A DNA stretch of 43,778 bases, from positions 52,501-96,278 of the forward strand of contig ADNK01001164.1 in assembly GCA_000320545.1 (NCBI GenBank), written 5' to 3'. Source of the stretch: Bigelowiella natans CCMP2755 (lineage: Eukaryota > Cercozoa > Chlorarachniophyceae). Position numbers and translations under genes: made by a program. This document shows, one piece after another, positions 34,713 to 43,778 of this stretch. The notes under the pieces were generated by a model. That model was given only the letters and a program-made list of their open reading frames with translations, was not told where the DNA came from and did no database searches. The number at the start of each line of letters is the position of its first letter. The stretch's first letter is position 1.

Positions 34713-35019
34713 TGTGTGTGTCCTATTATCTGGACAGTGTTTGGAACATTGCAAATGTTGCGAGTCGATGATGCTGTATATGGGGGCCCCTCTGGTAAAA
34801 AGAAATACAATGCCGACATTGTGGATGGTGATAAGAACAGTGTTAAACGCTATGGTGATGATAGAGTGAGGCAGCACTGACAGTTGATAATAATATAATA
34901 ACCCTGCTGTTTCCAGGTTGTCTTCGGCGTGTTACTGATTGTATCAGTGATAAAAATCGGCATGTACGATGTTTTACCGTTGGTGGTAACTCCATATTCC
35001 TTCGTACATTGGGTATATA

Positions 35020-35064
<45 letters not shown>

Positions 35065-35411
35065 CAACCATTGCATTAGCACAATAAAATACAGCAGCAG
35101 CAACAATATTTATGTTAAACAAACGGAAGGAGAGTCTAAAGGAAAACATGGTGCGAATAATAAAAAGAAGGTGTATGATCACCAACCATCACCGCCATCT
35201 TCATTATGTATGATTTAGCACTTGATTTTTGGTATGAACAACTGGAAATATAGGTGCATATTATGTGGGCGATGCTACTGTCAGTAAACGTGCTCTGGAA
35301 CTACTACATGGGTGTTTTCACGGATCCTGGCAGTCAATATTCAGACCACTATAAACGTCTGTGCAAAGAGGCTCGAGAAATGGGATTGTTACAGGAAGAA
35401 CAAGATCAAAG

Positions 35412-35442
<31 letters not shown>

Positions 35443-35788
35443 CAAGGGGGTGGGAGGAGGCGGCGTCGGCAGCATTCTAGCAGCCATCAGGAGCACCACT
35501 CTTATTGGAATAATAGGGTTGTATGTACTAACAAGCAGCCTTAGATATCTAGTATCAGCCTAGATGTGTATTGTGAATCACCGTGACTTTGTTTGCTAAC
35601 ATGCGTTTTGTTTTGCACTTTGACCAAATTATCTACTCACTAGCATCGCCCCTCCCTCAGCAGCCACAATCACTACTACTACTACTACTACTACTACTAT
35701 TTCATTTTTACATCCCTTATCTCTAACAGCCGTTGATGCCGTGGGATTGGACAAAATGTTCCAAAACAGGCCTGGTGATCATAATATT

Positions 35789-35828
<40 letters not shown>

Positions 35829-36141
35829 GAATACCATATTCAATGAATAGCATTTGTTATTATGTTGGGTATATGTATGTGTTGTTACTATTGGCTAAAG
35901 GCCAAGGCTCCTCGATCTCACTTTGATAAAGTCACCAAAAGGGTCAGCCACTCGCCTTTCACAAAGAACAACACGACCTACTTATCCTCCTTCCCCCTCC
36001 CTCCTCCGTCCTTCCTCTTCTCTTCCTCCTTATTCGTAATACTACTACTACTACTACATCACCATAAATATAAGTGCTATTCTTTCAATTGGGAAATGAA
36101 CTTGAGTACTAGTATCAATTCGTTGCGTTTTTCATGCATCC

Positions 36142-36182
<41 letters not shown>

Positions 36183-36947
36183 TGTTTGACGCCACGCACG
36201 CTCCTTCTCAGCATGATCTTCATAGCTCGATATATATTAGTATCCTAAGTCGTGCTCTCTCCCAACCATTGTTACTTTCCGTGTTGTGGACATCATTGTC
36301 ATCTTCATCATTTTCCTTCTTCTACTTGTTGTTTTTCTTCTTCTTCTTCGTTGGCCATCCATCATCGGATATTTTCGGTTGTAGCTGGTGCTTCAGATGG
36401 ATCATTATTGCCCCTGGTACTCTGTATTGATATGTATTCTTCTTCATGGACGACGATGATGAGGATGATGAGAATGATGTGATTGTAATAAGGGGAGACT
36501 ACAACGATTATATCTATCCCCAACTGTTCTTTATATACCTTCCAGTAATCTTTTTCAACCTATCTTGGCCATGAGCTATATGATTCAGGATCGTTATGAC
36601 TCCTCTTTCTCGCTCAAAACACTTTCTTTCACCTCTCGTCACCATGTCATCGCTATTGTCTATGCTCATTGAATCCCCTCCCCCCCCCCCTCTCCCCACA
36701 AGGCTGTTCAACACTGTTGGGTGGGCGAATTATCGCTACTATCTGATGTTCCAGTTTCATCTAGTTACTTCAACTCTGTATATAATTATCATGACAGCAA
36801 GGTAGTAATAATGATAACAAATAGTACTAGTAGTAGTAGTAGTAGTAGTAGTAGTGGCAGTAGCATTAGTCCGAAGACTAAATGAAATCTTATCCACTTG
36901 CATCATCTAGCTATGTGATAGTAAACAGCGTATTCTAAGTGATGACA

Positions 36948-36978
<31 letters not shown>

Positions 36979-37710
36979 GCACGCACAGCAACACACACAA
37001 ATAATGACAACTATCACATGAACACTCAAACCAGGCCCTTTTGGATCGTCGTTCATAGCCCTTCAACGTACAAAAGCAAAGGAGGAGGAGGAGGAGGAGA
37101 AGAACAACCGGTAGAGGATGATGATGATGATGATGATGGCGAAGACAACCATGAAGACAACAATATAGTAGGCAGTGCGGTGCCTATCATGATCACACGC
37201 AACGCGCATTATACAACACATGCATATATGCATTTTCAGGTCAGAGCCCTGCTTTGACCAGAGAGTGAATGATCTCTTTGTTGTGTGTAAACAATAAATA
37301 ATGATGTAGATGTGGGATCTTGGCTACAACAACTATGATGTCACAGCCGTAGCAACAGAGACCGTCCATCTACTTACCAAGAATCATGACCATAACACTA
37401 CCACGCAGAGCAGCAGCATTGGGTGGTTTACCCCCTCATCAATATCACCATCATGGTTATCTTTTTTTTCATCACCATCGTCGCCTTCACCGACAACATT
37501 ATTGGTGGGGAAAACGCAGAAGGATGCCATTGTTTTTCTCTTCGTCATATCGGGTACGATGCTTCGTCATGTTATTATTCAGATATATTTGACTAAATGA
37601 TGATGATGAAGATAACGAAGATGATGGTGATGATGATGATACATCTGATGGTGATGATGATGGTGGTAGATAATAGTCTTCTATCTTCCTGATTCCCACC
37701 ACCATTGCCC

Positions 37711-37743
<33 letters not shown>

Positions 37744-39293
37744 TTTCTTCTTTTTCTTCTTCTTGTGATTTAGTCGCTGTTACCATCGTATTAGGCGGGT
37801 TCGCAGCTCATAACACGTACTAGCAGTAGTACTAGCATTAGTAGTAATAGTAGTAGTAGTAGTAGTAGTAGTAGTAATAGTAGTAGTAGCATTAATGGTC
37901 GCAGTGGAATAAAGAGTCAAATGATAAGATAACGACGTATACAAGTAAACAAACGCCCTTCTAGTAATGATGATGTAAGCAATCCTCCTGTCAGTTGTAT
38001 GTAGCAGCTTCTTGTGGCAATGGTGGCGCAAAACGTCAATTTAATCGTTATGCTAGCTCCTACTTTGGAGAAATATTTACGATATTTCATGCTTGAAAGG
38101 CTTTTGTTAGCTTAAGTTCCTAAAACAAGCGCTTTCCTCGTTGCCATCGTCGTCGCCGTCGTCGTTGTTATTGACGTCGGTCGTCATCAGATACCTGGTT
38201 ATCACCGCACAAACGACAATTGAAGTGGAAATAAATAAGCATTTAAGGAAAAGAGCTAAGGCTCAGGTAGTAATGATTGCTCACACCTTTCAGTCTTTGC
38301 TTGTTGGCTACCAATCGCCAACTCAGGAGGAAGAAGAAGAAGAAGATGGTGGTGATGGTGATAATGATGGTGATGAGTATGTTGATTGATGAAACATTGC
38401 CGATGATATGCTTATCAGGGAAAGCTGTTTGTAAATCCTTTCGATCAAGGTTCTTACTGGAAGAATTGGTGCCAGGTAGTAACGGATCACAGTGGTTTTT
38501 AAAAATGGTTATAGCTGGTCAGAGAGAAGTGGGGGCGGACGTCTAAGAAAATGGAACACAACTTCTGATATCGCCACATCTGCTTCGATATGTTGAGAAT
38601 GATGATTTGTGAAAGTGATACAAATGCGTTTACTCACCTGCCAAAAACAATGCAACCGTATTCAGCTAATGGGGAGTCGCTCGCTGCAATGGCACTTCAT
38701 TCCAAGTCGTGTACATCCAACACCTTTGATTGCACAGTGGTTAGAGTTCGCAGAAGGATGATAACGACAGAACAAATACAAACACTTAAGATGACCACCA
38801 CAAGCTCCTGCATTTATCATTGCGTTGCCATTCTTTATCTCTCCCTGCCTGCATATCAAGCATTTTATGCTTCTTATCGCCATTGTTGGGTTGGCTAACA
38901 TCAGGCAATCACTTTCCCCCATGGCCTCCAGTTCAGCTATCAAGGTCCACAATGAATAATGCATGGCAGGAGAGGATGCTGATGATGCAGCAAAGGAGGC
39001 AATGTAGTATCGAAGGAGAAGAAAAGGATAAAACTAGTCGCCACCATCGTATCATCATTAACGGTACCAACGGTAGTGATGATGCCGGAGCAGTAGCGTT
39101 TTCTTCTTCCGCCAGAAGGAACACCCGCTGCCCTGCTGCTGCTGCTACTACTACTACTACTACTACTCACCTAGAATCTGTTGGTGAAAGCGCCACGGGT
39201 GGTAGCCATGCAGATTGGGTGCTTGAACTCATGAGAAGGGAGAAATCCAACATCCTCGTGGGTAGTTCTTGCAACAATGACAGCAAAAGCTGA
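34344..39293 (+). CDS. DHHC-family protein S-palmitoyltransferase (DHYC type)
   Basis: Fifteen exons join to 588 residues: 34344-34418, 34738-34794, 34917-35012, 35254-35517, 35730-35774, 35901-35942, 36385-36416, 36703-36801, 37035-37239, 37310-37553, 37774-37816, 38191-38266, 38419-38475, 38666-38708, 38905-39293. Membrane segments: VVFGVLLIVSVIKIG and MWAMLLSVNVLWNYYMG, then FTDPG. The cysteine-rich domain is split over three exons (KCSKTGL / AKAPRSHFDKVTKR / LVLQMDHYCPW) and continues LFNTVGWANYRYYLMFQFHL. Two more membrane segments follow, then TTIE (the TTxE motif), NPFDQGSYWKNW and SRNHFPPWPPV. These enzymes attach fatty acids to cysteines of membrane-associated proteins; the catalytic Cys is in DHYC. 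The zinc-ligand cysteines are largely replaced. Long Gly/Glu/Asp and Ser/Thr inserts enlarge the lumenal loop, and poly-Gln lies before the catalytic domain. The N-terminal exon choice is the least certain part. Confidence 0.87.
35412..35443 (+). repeat. Coding (CAG)n: poly-Gln in the acyltransferase
   Basis: CAG/CAA units in the 264-nt exon encode about ten glutamines between the FTDPG motif and the catalytic domain, on the cytosolic side. Confidence 0.85.
36146..36183. repeat. (GA)n microsatellite in acyltransferase intron
   Basis: GA run in the intron between the two exons encoding the zinc region (35901-35942) and the DHYC active site (36385-36416). Confidence 0.9.
36948..36998. repeat. 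(CA)n(CG)n(CA)n alternating tract
   Basis: CA units, then about 17 bases of CG units, then CA units again. CG-rich alternating purine-pyrimidine sequence is the strongest Z-DNA former in the window. Confidence 0.8.
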
Positions 39294-39696
39294 AATGACG
39301 CACTAGCTAGGCAGCAGCCATTATAATATTGGCGAATTTGTTGGAACAGTAATTTGGACATGATGATGGTGATCACGATATCTAGGATATGGTCATCATC
39401 CAGCGTGAATAACGCAAACCAAGCGTGCAATGCTATATGCCATGATTATTGCCATGTGCAGTGCGGTCGATACTGAGTACGTAGAGAGCATTTGCCGATC
39501 GTGCCGTGCGCGCACATTGTATGAACCCCACGTAGCTAGGCAGGATAAGCATGAGAGTTTGATCATTAGCAGCGTGCAAAAGCCATGCTGGCATGGCAGT
39601 CTACTGCATGCCCGCACACAAACTAGCACACATAGTTTGTGGCAATGTCAATTTTCAACAATCGGCATTATCATAACACACACACTACCGCTGCAT

Positions 39697-39735
<39 letters not shown>

Positions 39736-40230
39736 TGGCCTCTTTAGCTGTGCCCGTTGTCTCATTGCATTTGTGCAATACAAAGCTACAAAGGCGCGTG
39801 GCGTGCATCCTTGCATCGCGGACGCGCGCGATGAAACGCCAAAACAAACAAAGTGCAACACATGTGACAAACACCCAGCTGCCGCATTGGGATGACTATT
39901 GAAAGAATGTAATTGATTCATTCATTGCATCCTTGTCAACCGCACAGCAAACATCCATCTGCACATCGTAGGTGATCATCGTTTTGCACACGTAACAGCT
40001 ATTCCTAACAGGATGCGATGGCACACTGTGAGCTAATTCGGTGTCATCATGGCCAATTGTTCACACCACATTTGCACGATCGATGGTAGTGGCGCATGTG
40101 CGTGGTTAGCTGGAGCAAGTTCCAGATGTTTGTGTTCTATTCTGCAAGCGTGTACATTTGGGAGCTCGTGGCAGGTTGACTACACAAACCGTGTGTGCAG
40201 ATGTCCAAGGATCACTCCAAAGCTCTTCCC
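39294..40230. other. Intergenic spacer between converging acyltransferase and cyclase genes
   Basis: No recognisable exon. Composition resembles the 14.8-17.6 kb island: many GCAC, TGCA, CTAG and GGCATGGCA-type words. The one microsatellite is (CT)n at about 39702-39732. Confidence 0.55.
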
Positions 40231-42596
40231 TTACTGCTGCTGTTTGACAGCTTCTTTCTTCTGAGCAGCTTTTGCACCCTTGACCGCAGGGACGAAAACT
40301 CGAGCATATCTGCCCGATGAACCAATACCAGAGGGAGATGAACACAATTTTGGAGCGTGTGTGTTACAAAACAAGAAAGAATCATTTTAGAGTGAACGGA
40401 AAGATCGACACCATTTCATCATCATCATCATCATCGCAATCGTCGTCATCGTGAAAATAGTAAGTGCTAATAACTATTCCCATCATACACTTCCAAGCGC
40501 CCAGATTGGAAAGGCGTTGCGGTAAGATGTGTACGTGATACCACAGGACTTAAAACATCAACAACAACGGCATGCATATATAATCAGCATTAAATACAAA
40601 TGAAGAGAACGGAGAGGCATTTATGTTGGTGGTTGTAAAGATTTTCAGCCACAGAATATGTATACTCGTCCGATATCGCACACAAACACCTACGCACTAA
40701 TGCAGCATTTATACAGCTCATCACATCTCATCATTATCATCAACATCATCATCATCATCATTTTCGTCATCGATCCAAATTTAGGGTACATATATGTATA
40801 TGGGGGGAGGGGAAGAGGAAAAGATAGCCCCGGTTAAAAACGCCGCTAATTCCCTCCTGTGGCCAGTCTCCAGTGTCTAATTTGATGTTACAAATGTGAT
40901 ATATACTTACAATTTAACACAATGCCAACTGCCAACTATGCTATATCTTTTCCTATTCTCATAGGCATGAGCGGCACAACACTTTCTGGCCAAATCACTC
41001 TCAGGTTTACTGCAGTAAAGATGAGGCTCTGCAACCCCCCTCCCCCCCCCCCCCCCCTTAGACATAGACAAAGGAGGAAACGTGCACGATATCGGTAGCA
41101 GAAGCAGTACCCTGTTGGCGCCTCATGAGGTATTTTATTCCCTTCTCCACGCACTCGATATCCTTAGCGTTCTTAGCTGCCGTTATAGCTAATAAAGCCC
41201 ACGCTGTGGGGACAATTCCGCTGCCTATATTTCACCACCACCACCACCACCACCACCACCACCACCACATCAACAACAACAGCAGCAATAGCAACAATAG
41301 CAACATCATCACCGTCAATACTCTCACAGGGAATAAAACGCTGCACTATCAACCATAATTGAATGCGATGAAGAGAAGATTGTTGCGCCACCTTGCTCGT
41401 CTCCATACGCTTTCATCCCCTCTTTCGCATACTTCTTATCAAAACAAGAACGGAAATCCTCTCCCCATCCTGCCACGAAGCATTCATCATCAATCGGTGT
41501 GGATGAGTGTCAGTGTTGTTGTTGCTGTGGTTGTTGTTCACGTTGTTTAGTCGTCCGCGCAGGTATATACTTCTCGTGGAAACAATTGAATTACGCAACG
41601 CAATAAAAAGCAATAGCCACTCTCGAGTACAACGAACGGAGACATCATCATCATCATCATCATCATCATTATCATCATCATCATCATCATCTTCATCGAC
41701 TCCCACCTCCATTTTCATTCTGGTGCCCCTTCAAGAATTCTATCGCCTTCCTAATGTGAGGGGAGTTCTTATCCTCTCCACAGACCAAGAGACCTTGATG
41801 GAAGAAGAAGAAGAAGAAGAAGAAGAAGAAGAAGCAGTAGCAGTGGTGGTGAGGGGATGGTGGGGGAAGAGGTGGGGATGACAACGTCGTAGCACACATC
41901 ATATTCCATCATCATCATCCTACCTTCGACTCCAAACCATGCTGCATATGTGAAACAGCAAGCCCAAGAACCGTACCTTTCAAGAAGATAAAGATGACAC
42001 AAGGAGGAGGGGGAGGGGGTGGAAGAAAAGACTAAAAATGAGGAATAAAGCTCTCAAAGCTCAAAATCTATCACACAGTTTGAAAGGAATGAAACATCAT
42101 CATCATCATCATCGTCGTCGTCGTCGCCTTCACTAGAAATATAATGTGACTTAATACCAAGAGCCATCAGCTCTTTGAATTGCCTTTAAGAACTTGCGTG
42201 CCCGAGCGATTGCATCAGCAACCTAACCACACCCCCCCCCCACATCGATGAAGAAAGTCAATGAATTGAAGCTATTGGGACGGCACATAAGCAGATCTCG
42301 GAGCGACGCGCACAGAACATCCAACAACATTTAAGAACCAACACAAATAAACCCTAATCCCCCCACCCCCCCCCCATACACTCTCAGACATTACCTCATC
42401 GGCTCTATGATCCGGGTAGTACTTTTGAAACGCCAATAGACTGATTATATGAGATAGAGAGCACGACAAAATGAGGTCGGTTGTATGGTGTGAGAAGTTG
42501 TTCTCTCCTACTTCAGGAAGCAGAAAGCTCGTAGTGATGATGATGATGATGATGATGATACTGCGGAAAACAAAACCACACATCTTACTTTGCATC

Positions 42597-42631
<35 letters not shown>

Positions 42632-42821
42632 CATTATGATTTCATTATTGCTATTTCTCTGTTGTCTTTGGATATCATTTTACCCCCCAAGTGATGCTGT
42701 TGTGCACTCGACATACGAGTAGTCGATCATAATATCCCCAAATGTTTCCGATGGGTTGAGAGACTCGTACCTGGCTCGTGCATGAATAAGGAAATCACAC
42801 ACTTATTGTGTAATAATCAGA

Positions 42822-42855
<34 letters not shown>

Positions 42856-43549
42856 TGTACACGTAAAGGAAAGCAACCAAAAAAACCCATTAATTATGAT
42901 CATCCCTACAAACATGTCATCAAAGGCATGATCGCTATCATCGTCATCATCATCATAATTATCACGCACCATCCATATCCCCTGTTGTTCTCGTAGGTAG
43001 CAAAACCACCATCAAAGTTCTGCAGCGTAAGCAGGACATTGACAGCCTTGTGAAACCGCTCATGCGTCATCTTGGGAGCCTACAATGTGCGCATACATAC
43101 GTCGTCGGAAGTCCCATAGATATTGCTGATTCGCTGTATTCAGAGGCTGCATCATCTTTATAAATGTGTGCGACATAGTTTGTACTGTATGAAAAATCAC
43201 ACACACACACACACACACACATACACACATGTATATTATATTTATATATTGGTGATATCAGCTACCACACCAGCTGATACTACAGTGGTTTAACGATTGG
43301 GTGATGATCGAAACGCAAACGATTTGTTCTCTCAAGTTTCTAATCTGTTACTTCTTTCCATTCCTCGATGCATTTGAGTCTCTTGAGTACCAACAGCCCC
43401 TTCAACCCTTTCAACAACGTCATTAGAACATAATTTTACTCTGATGTCATTTCTAGTGAGAGCATCATCGTCACCATAGCGGTGCACTCTTACCTTCACT
43501 CGTACAGTCCGAAATGGGCCATCCATGAGCGCTTGTGGAGAAAGGCCAT
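40231..43549 (-). CDS. Oxidosqualene cyclase, cycloartenol-synthase type (5' partial)
   Basis: Thirteen exons on the - strand: 43549-43494, 43146-43097, 43079-42970, 42770-42684, 42440-42395, 42222-42158, 41976-41924, 41793-41707, 41469-41392, 41224-41111, 40876-40830, 40548-40491, 40309-40231. They give the C-terminal half of the enzyme that folds 2,3-oxidosqualene into the first cyclic sterol at the ER. Landmarks: [18 protein letters not shown] (catalytic Asp in DCT[A/S]E), ALLTLQ-type QW motif with [117 protein letters not shown], then a basic tail ending at TAA 40233-40231. The His and Ile of HGWPISDC correspond to Arabidopsis CAS1 His477 and Ile481, favouring cycloartenol over lanosterol. 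The third CAS residue (Tyr410) and the whole N-terminal half are beyond the contig end. Two introns lack a normal GT donor. Confidence 0.9.
41235..41270. repeat. (CAC)n beside a cyclase acceptor
   Basis: On the gene's strand this is (GTG)n ending 10 bases before the acceptor ATATAG of exon 41224-41111 ([11 protein letters not shown]), so it lies where a pyrimidine tract would be expected but is purine-rich. Confidence 0.85.
41798..41834. repeat. (GAA)n = (TTC)n beside a cyclase acceptor
   Basis: On the - strand a (TTC)n pyrimidine tract ends four bases before the acceptor ATCAAG of exon 41793-41707, an ideal polypyrimidine tract made entirely of microsatellite. Confidence 0.88.
42822..43225. 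repeat. (TG)n and (CA)n arrays in cyclase introns
   Basis: TG at about 42822-42853 and CA at about 43199-43220, in introns on either side of the exon coding [14 protein letters not shown]. Confidence 0.85.
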
Positions 43550-43621
43550 CTAACCGTTCCCAACGATAACACGAGCAAACAACAGCAGCAACACAACAGA
43601 AGAAAAGTGCAAAGGGAGGGA

Positions 43622-43778
43622 GAGAAGGGGGGGGGGGGGGGGGTGCGGAGTCAGTACAGGGTGAGCAGATAGAGAATATCGGTTTTTAGCTCGTATTTTA
43701 AAATTTTGTCCACCCTTTTTTTTGAGACCCCCCCCCCAAAACCGGCCCGGGGAATTTCCCCCTCCCCCCCCCCCCCCC
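43622..43778. other. Low-quality contig end
   Basis: A run of about 17 G (43627-43643), then poly-T, poly-C and blocks such as GGGGAATTTCCCCC, finishing in 14 C. The cyclase reading frame upstream of 43549 is not recoverable here, consistent with unpolished or artefactual sequence at the end of a contig. Confidence 0.65.

Noticed and set aside
40911-41010. A cyclase exon coding WPESVV / AYENRKRYS with a good GTAAGT donor
   Set aside because: It resembles the GDWPQE region only loosely and needs a frameshift. The true [14 protein letters not shown] exon is at 40876-40830 and joins 41111 in phase.
203-43225. The many direct trinucleotide arrays as a CRISPR array or satellite system
   Set aside because: Units are 2-3 bases without unique spacers, spread through eukaryotic introns; no cas genes and no conserved longer repeat.
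43332-43526. - strand 64-codon frame beginning [11 protein letters not shown] as a separate gene
   Set aside because: Its first part is an out-of-frame reading of the cyclase exon 43549-43494 ([11 protein letters not shown]); the remainder is the following intron.

Overview
The window is nuclear DNA from a eukaryote, probably a protist and possibly an alga. Every gene is interrupted by many GT-AG introns. Exons are mostly 30-100 nt, and introns are a few hundred nt and packed with microsatellites (TAG, ATC, TTG, GA, CT, CA, AT). There are no operons, ribosome-binding sites or prokaryotic signals. The cycloartenol-synthase-type residues in the last gene and the DHYC acyltransferase with a cysteine-poor zinc domain would fit a stramenopile-like protist, but that placement is inference.

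Five genes were assembled by joining exons whose phases match and whose peptides follow known families. (1) + strand, about 97-14817: PWP2/UTP1, a double WD40 beta-propeller protein of the UTPB complex (18S rRNA processing), at least 46 exons, 5' end just outside the window. (2) - strand, 20744-17645: a NUDCD3-like CS-domain protein with an N-terminal transmembrane segment, 10 exons, closed reading frame of 443 codons. (3) + strand, 22105-32142: XPF/ERCC4, the catalytic subunit of the nucleotide-excision-repair endonuclease, about 34 exons. (4) + strand, 34344-39293: a DHHC-family (DHYC) palmitoyltransferase, 15 exons. (5) - strand, 43549-40231: the C-terminal half of an oxidosqualene cyclase of cycloartenol-synthase type, 13 exons, 5' end lost at the contig end.

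Genes 1 and 2 converge on a 2.8 kb island (14818-17644) that lacks microsatellites and has a different word composition. Genes 2 and 3 diverge from a 1.36 kb spacer that holds the largest repeat cluster in the window. Genes 4 and 5 converge on a 0.94 kb spacer that resembles the 14.8-17.6 kb island. The last ~150 bases look like poor-quality contig end.

The genes are unrelated housekeeping functions (ribosome biogenesis, chaperone co-factor, DNA repair, protein lipidation, sterol synthesis). I found no cluster logic, CRISPR, tRNA/rRNA gene, recognisable transposase or reverse transcriptase, and no convincing new multi-gene system. The features most worth follow-up are genomic: extreme exon fragmentation, microsatellites abutting acceptor sites, recurrent ~40 bp tandem duplications, compositional islands between gene 3' ends, and several single-base homopolymer discrepancies that break otherwise well-conserved exons.
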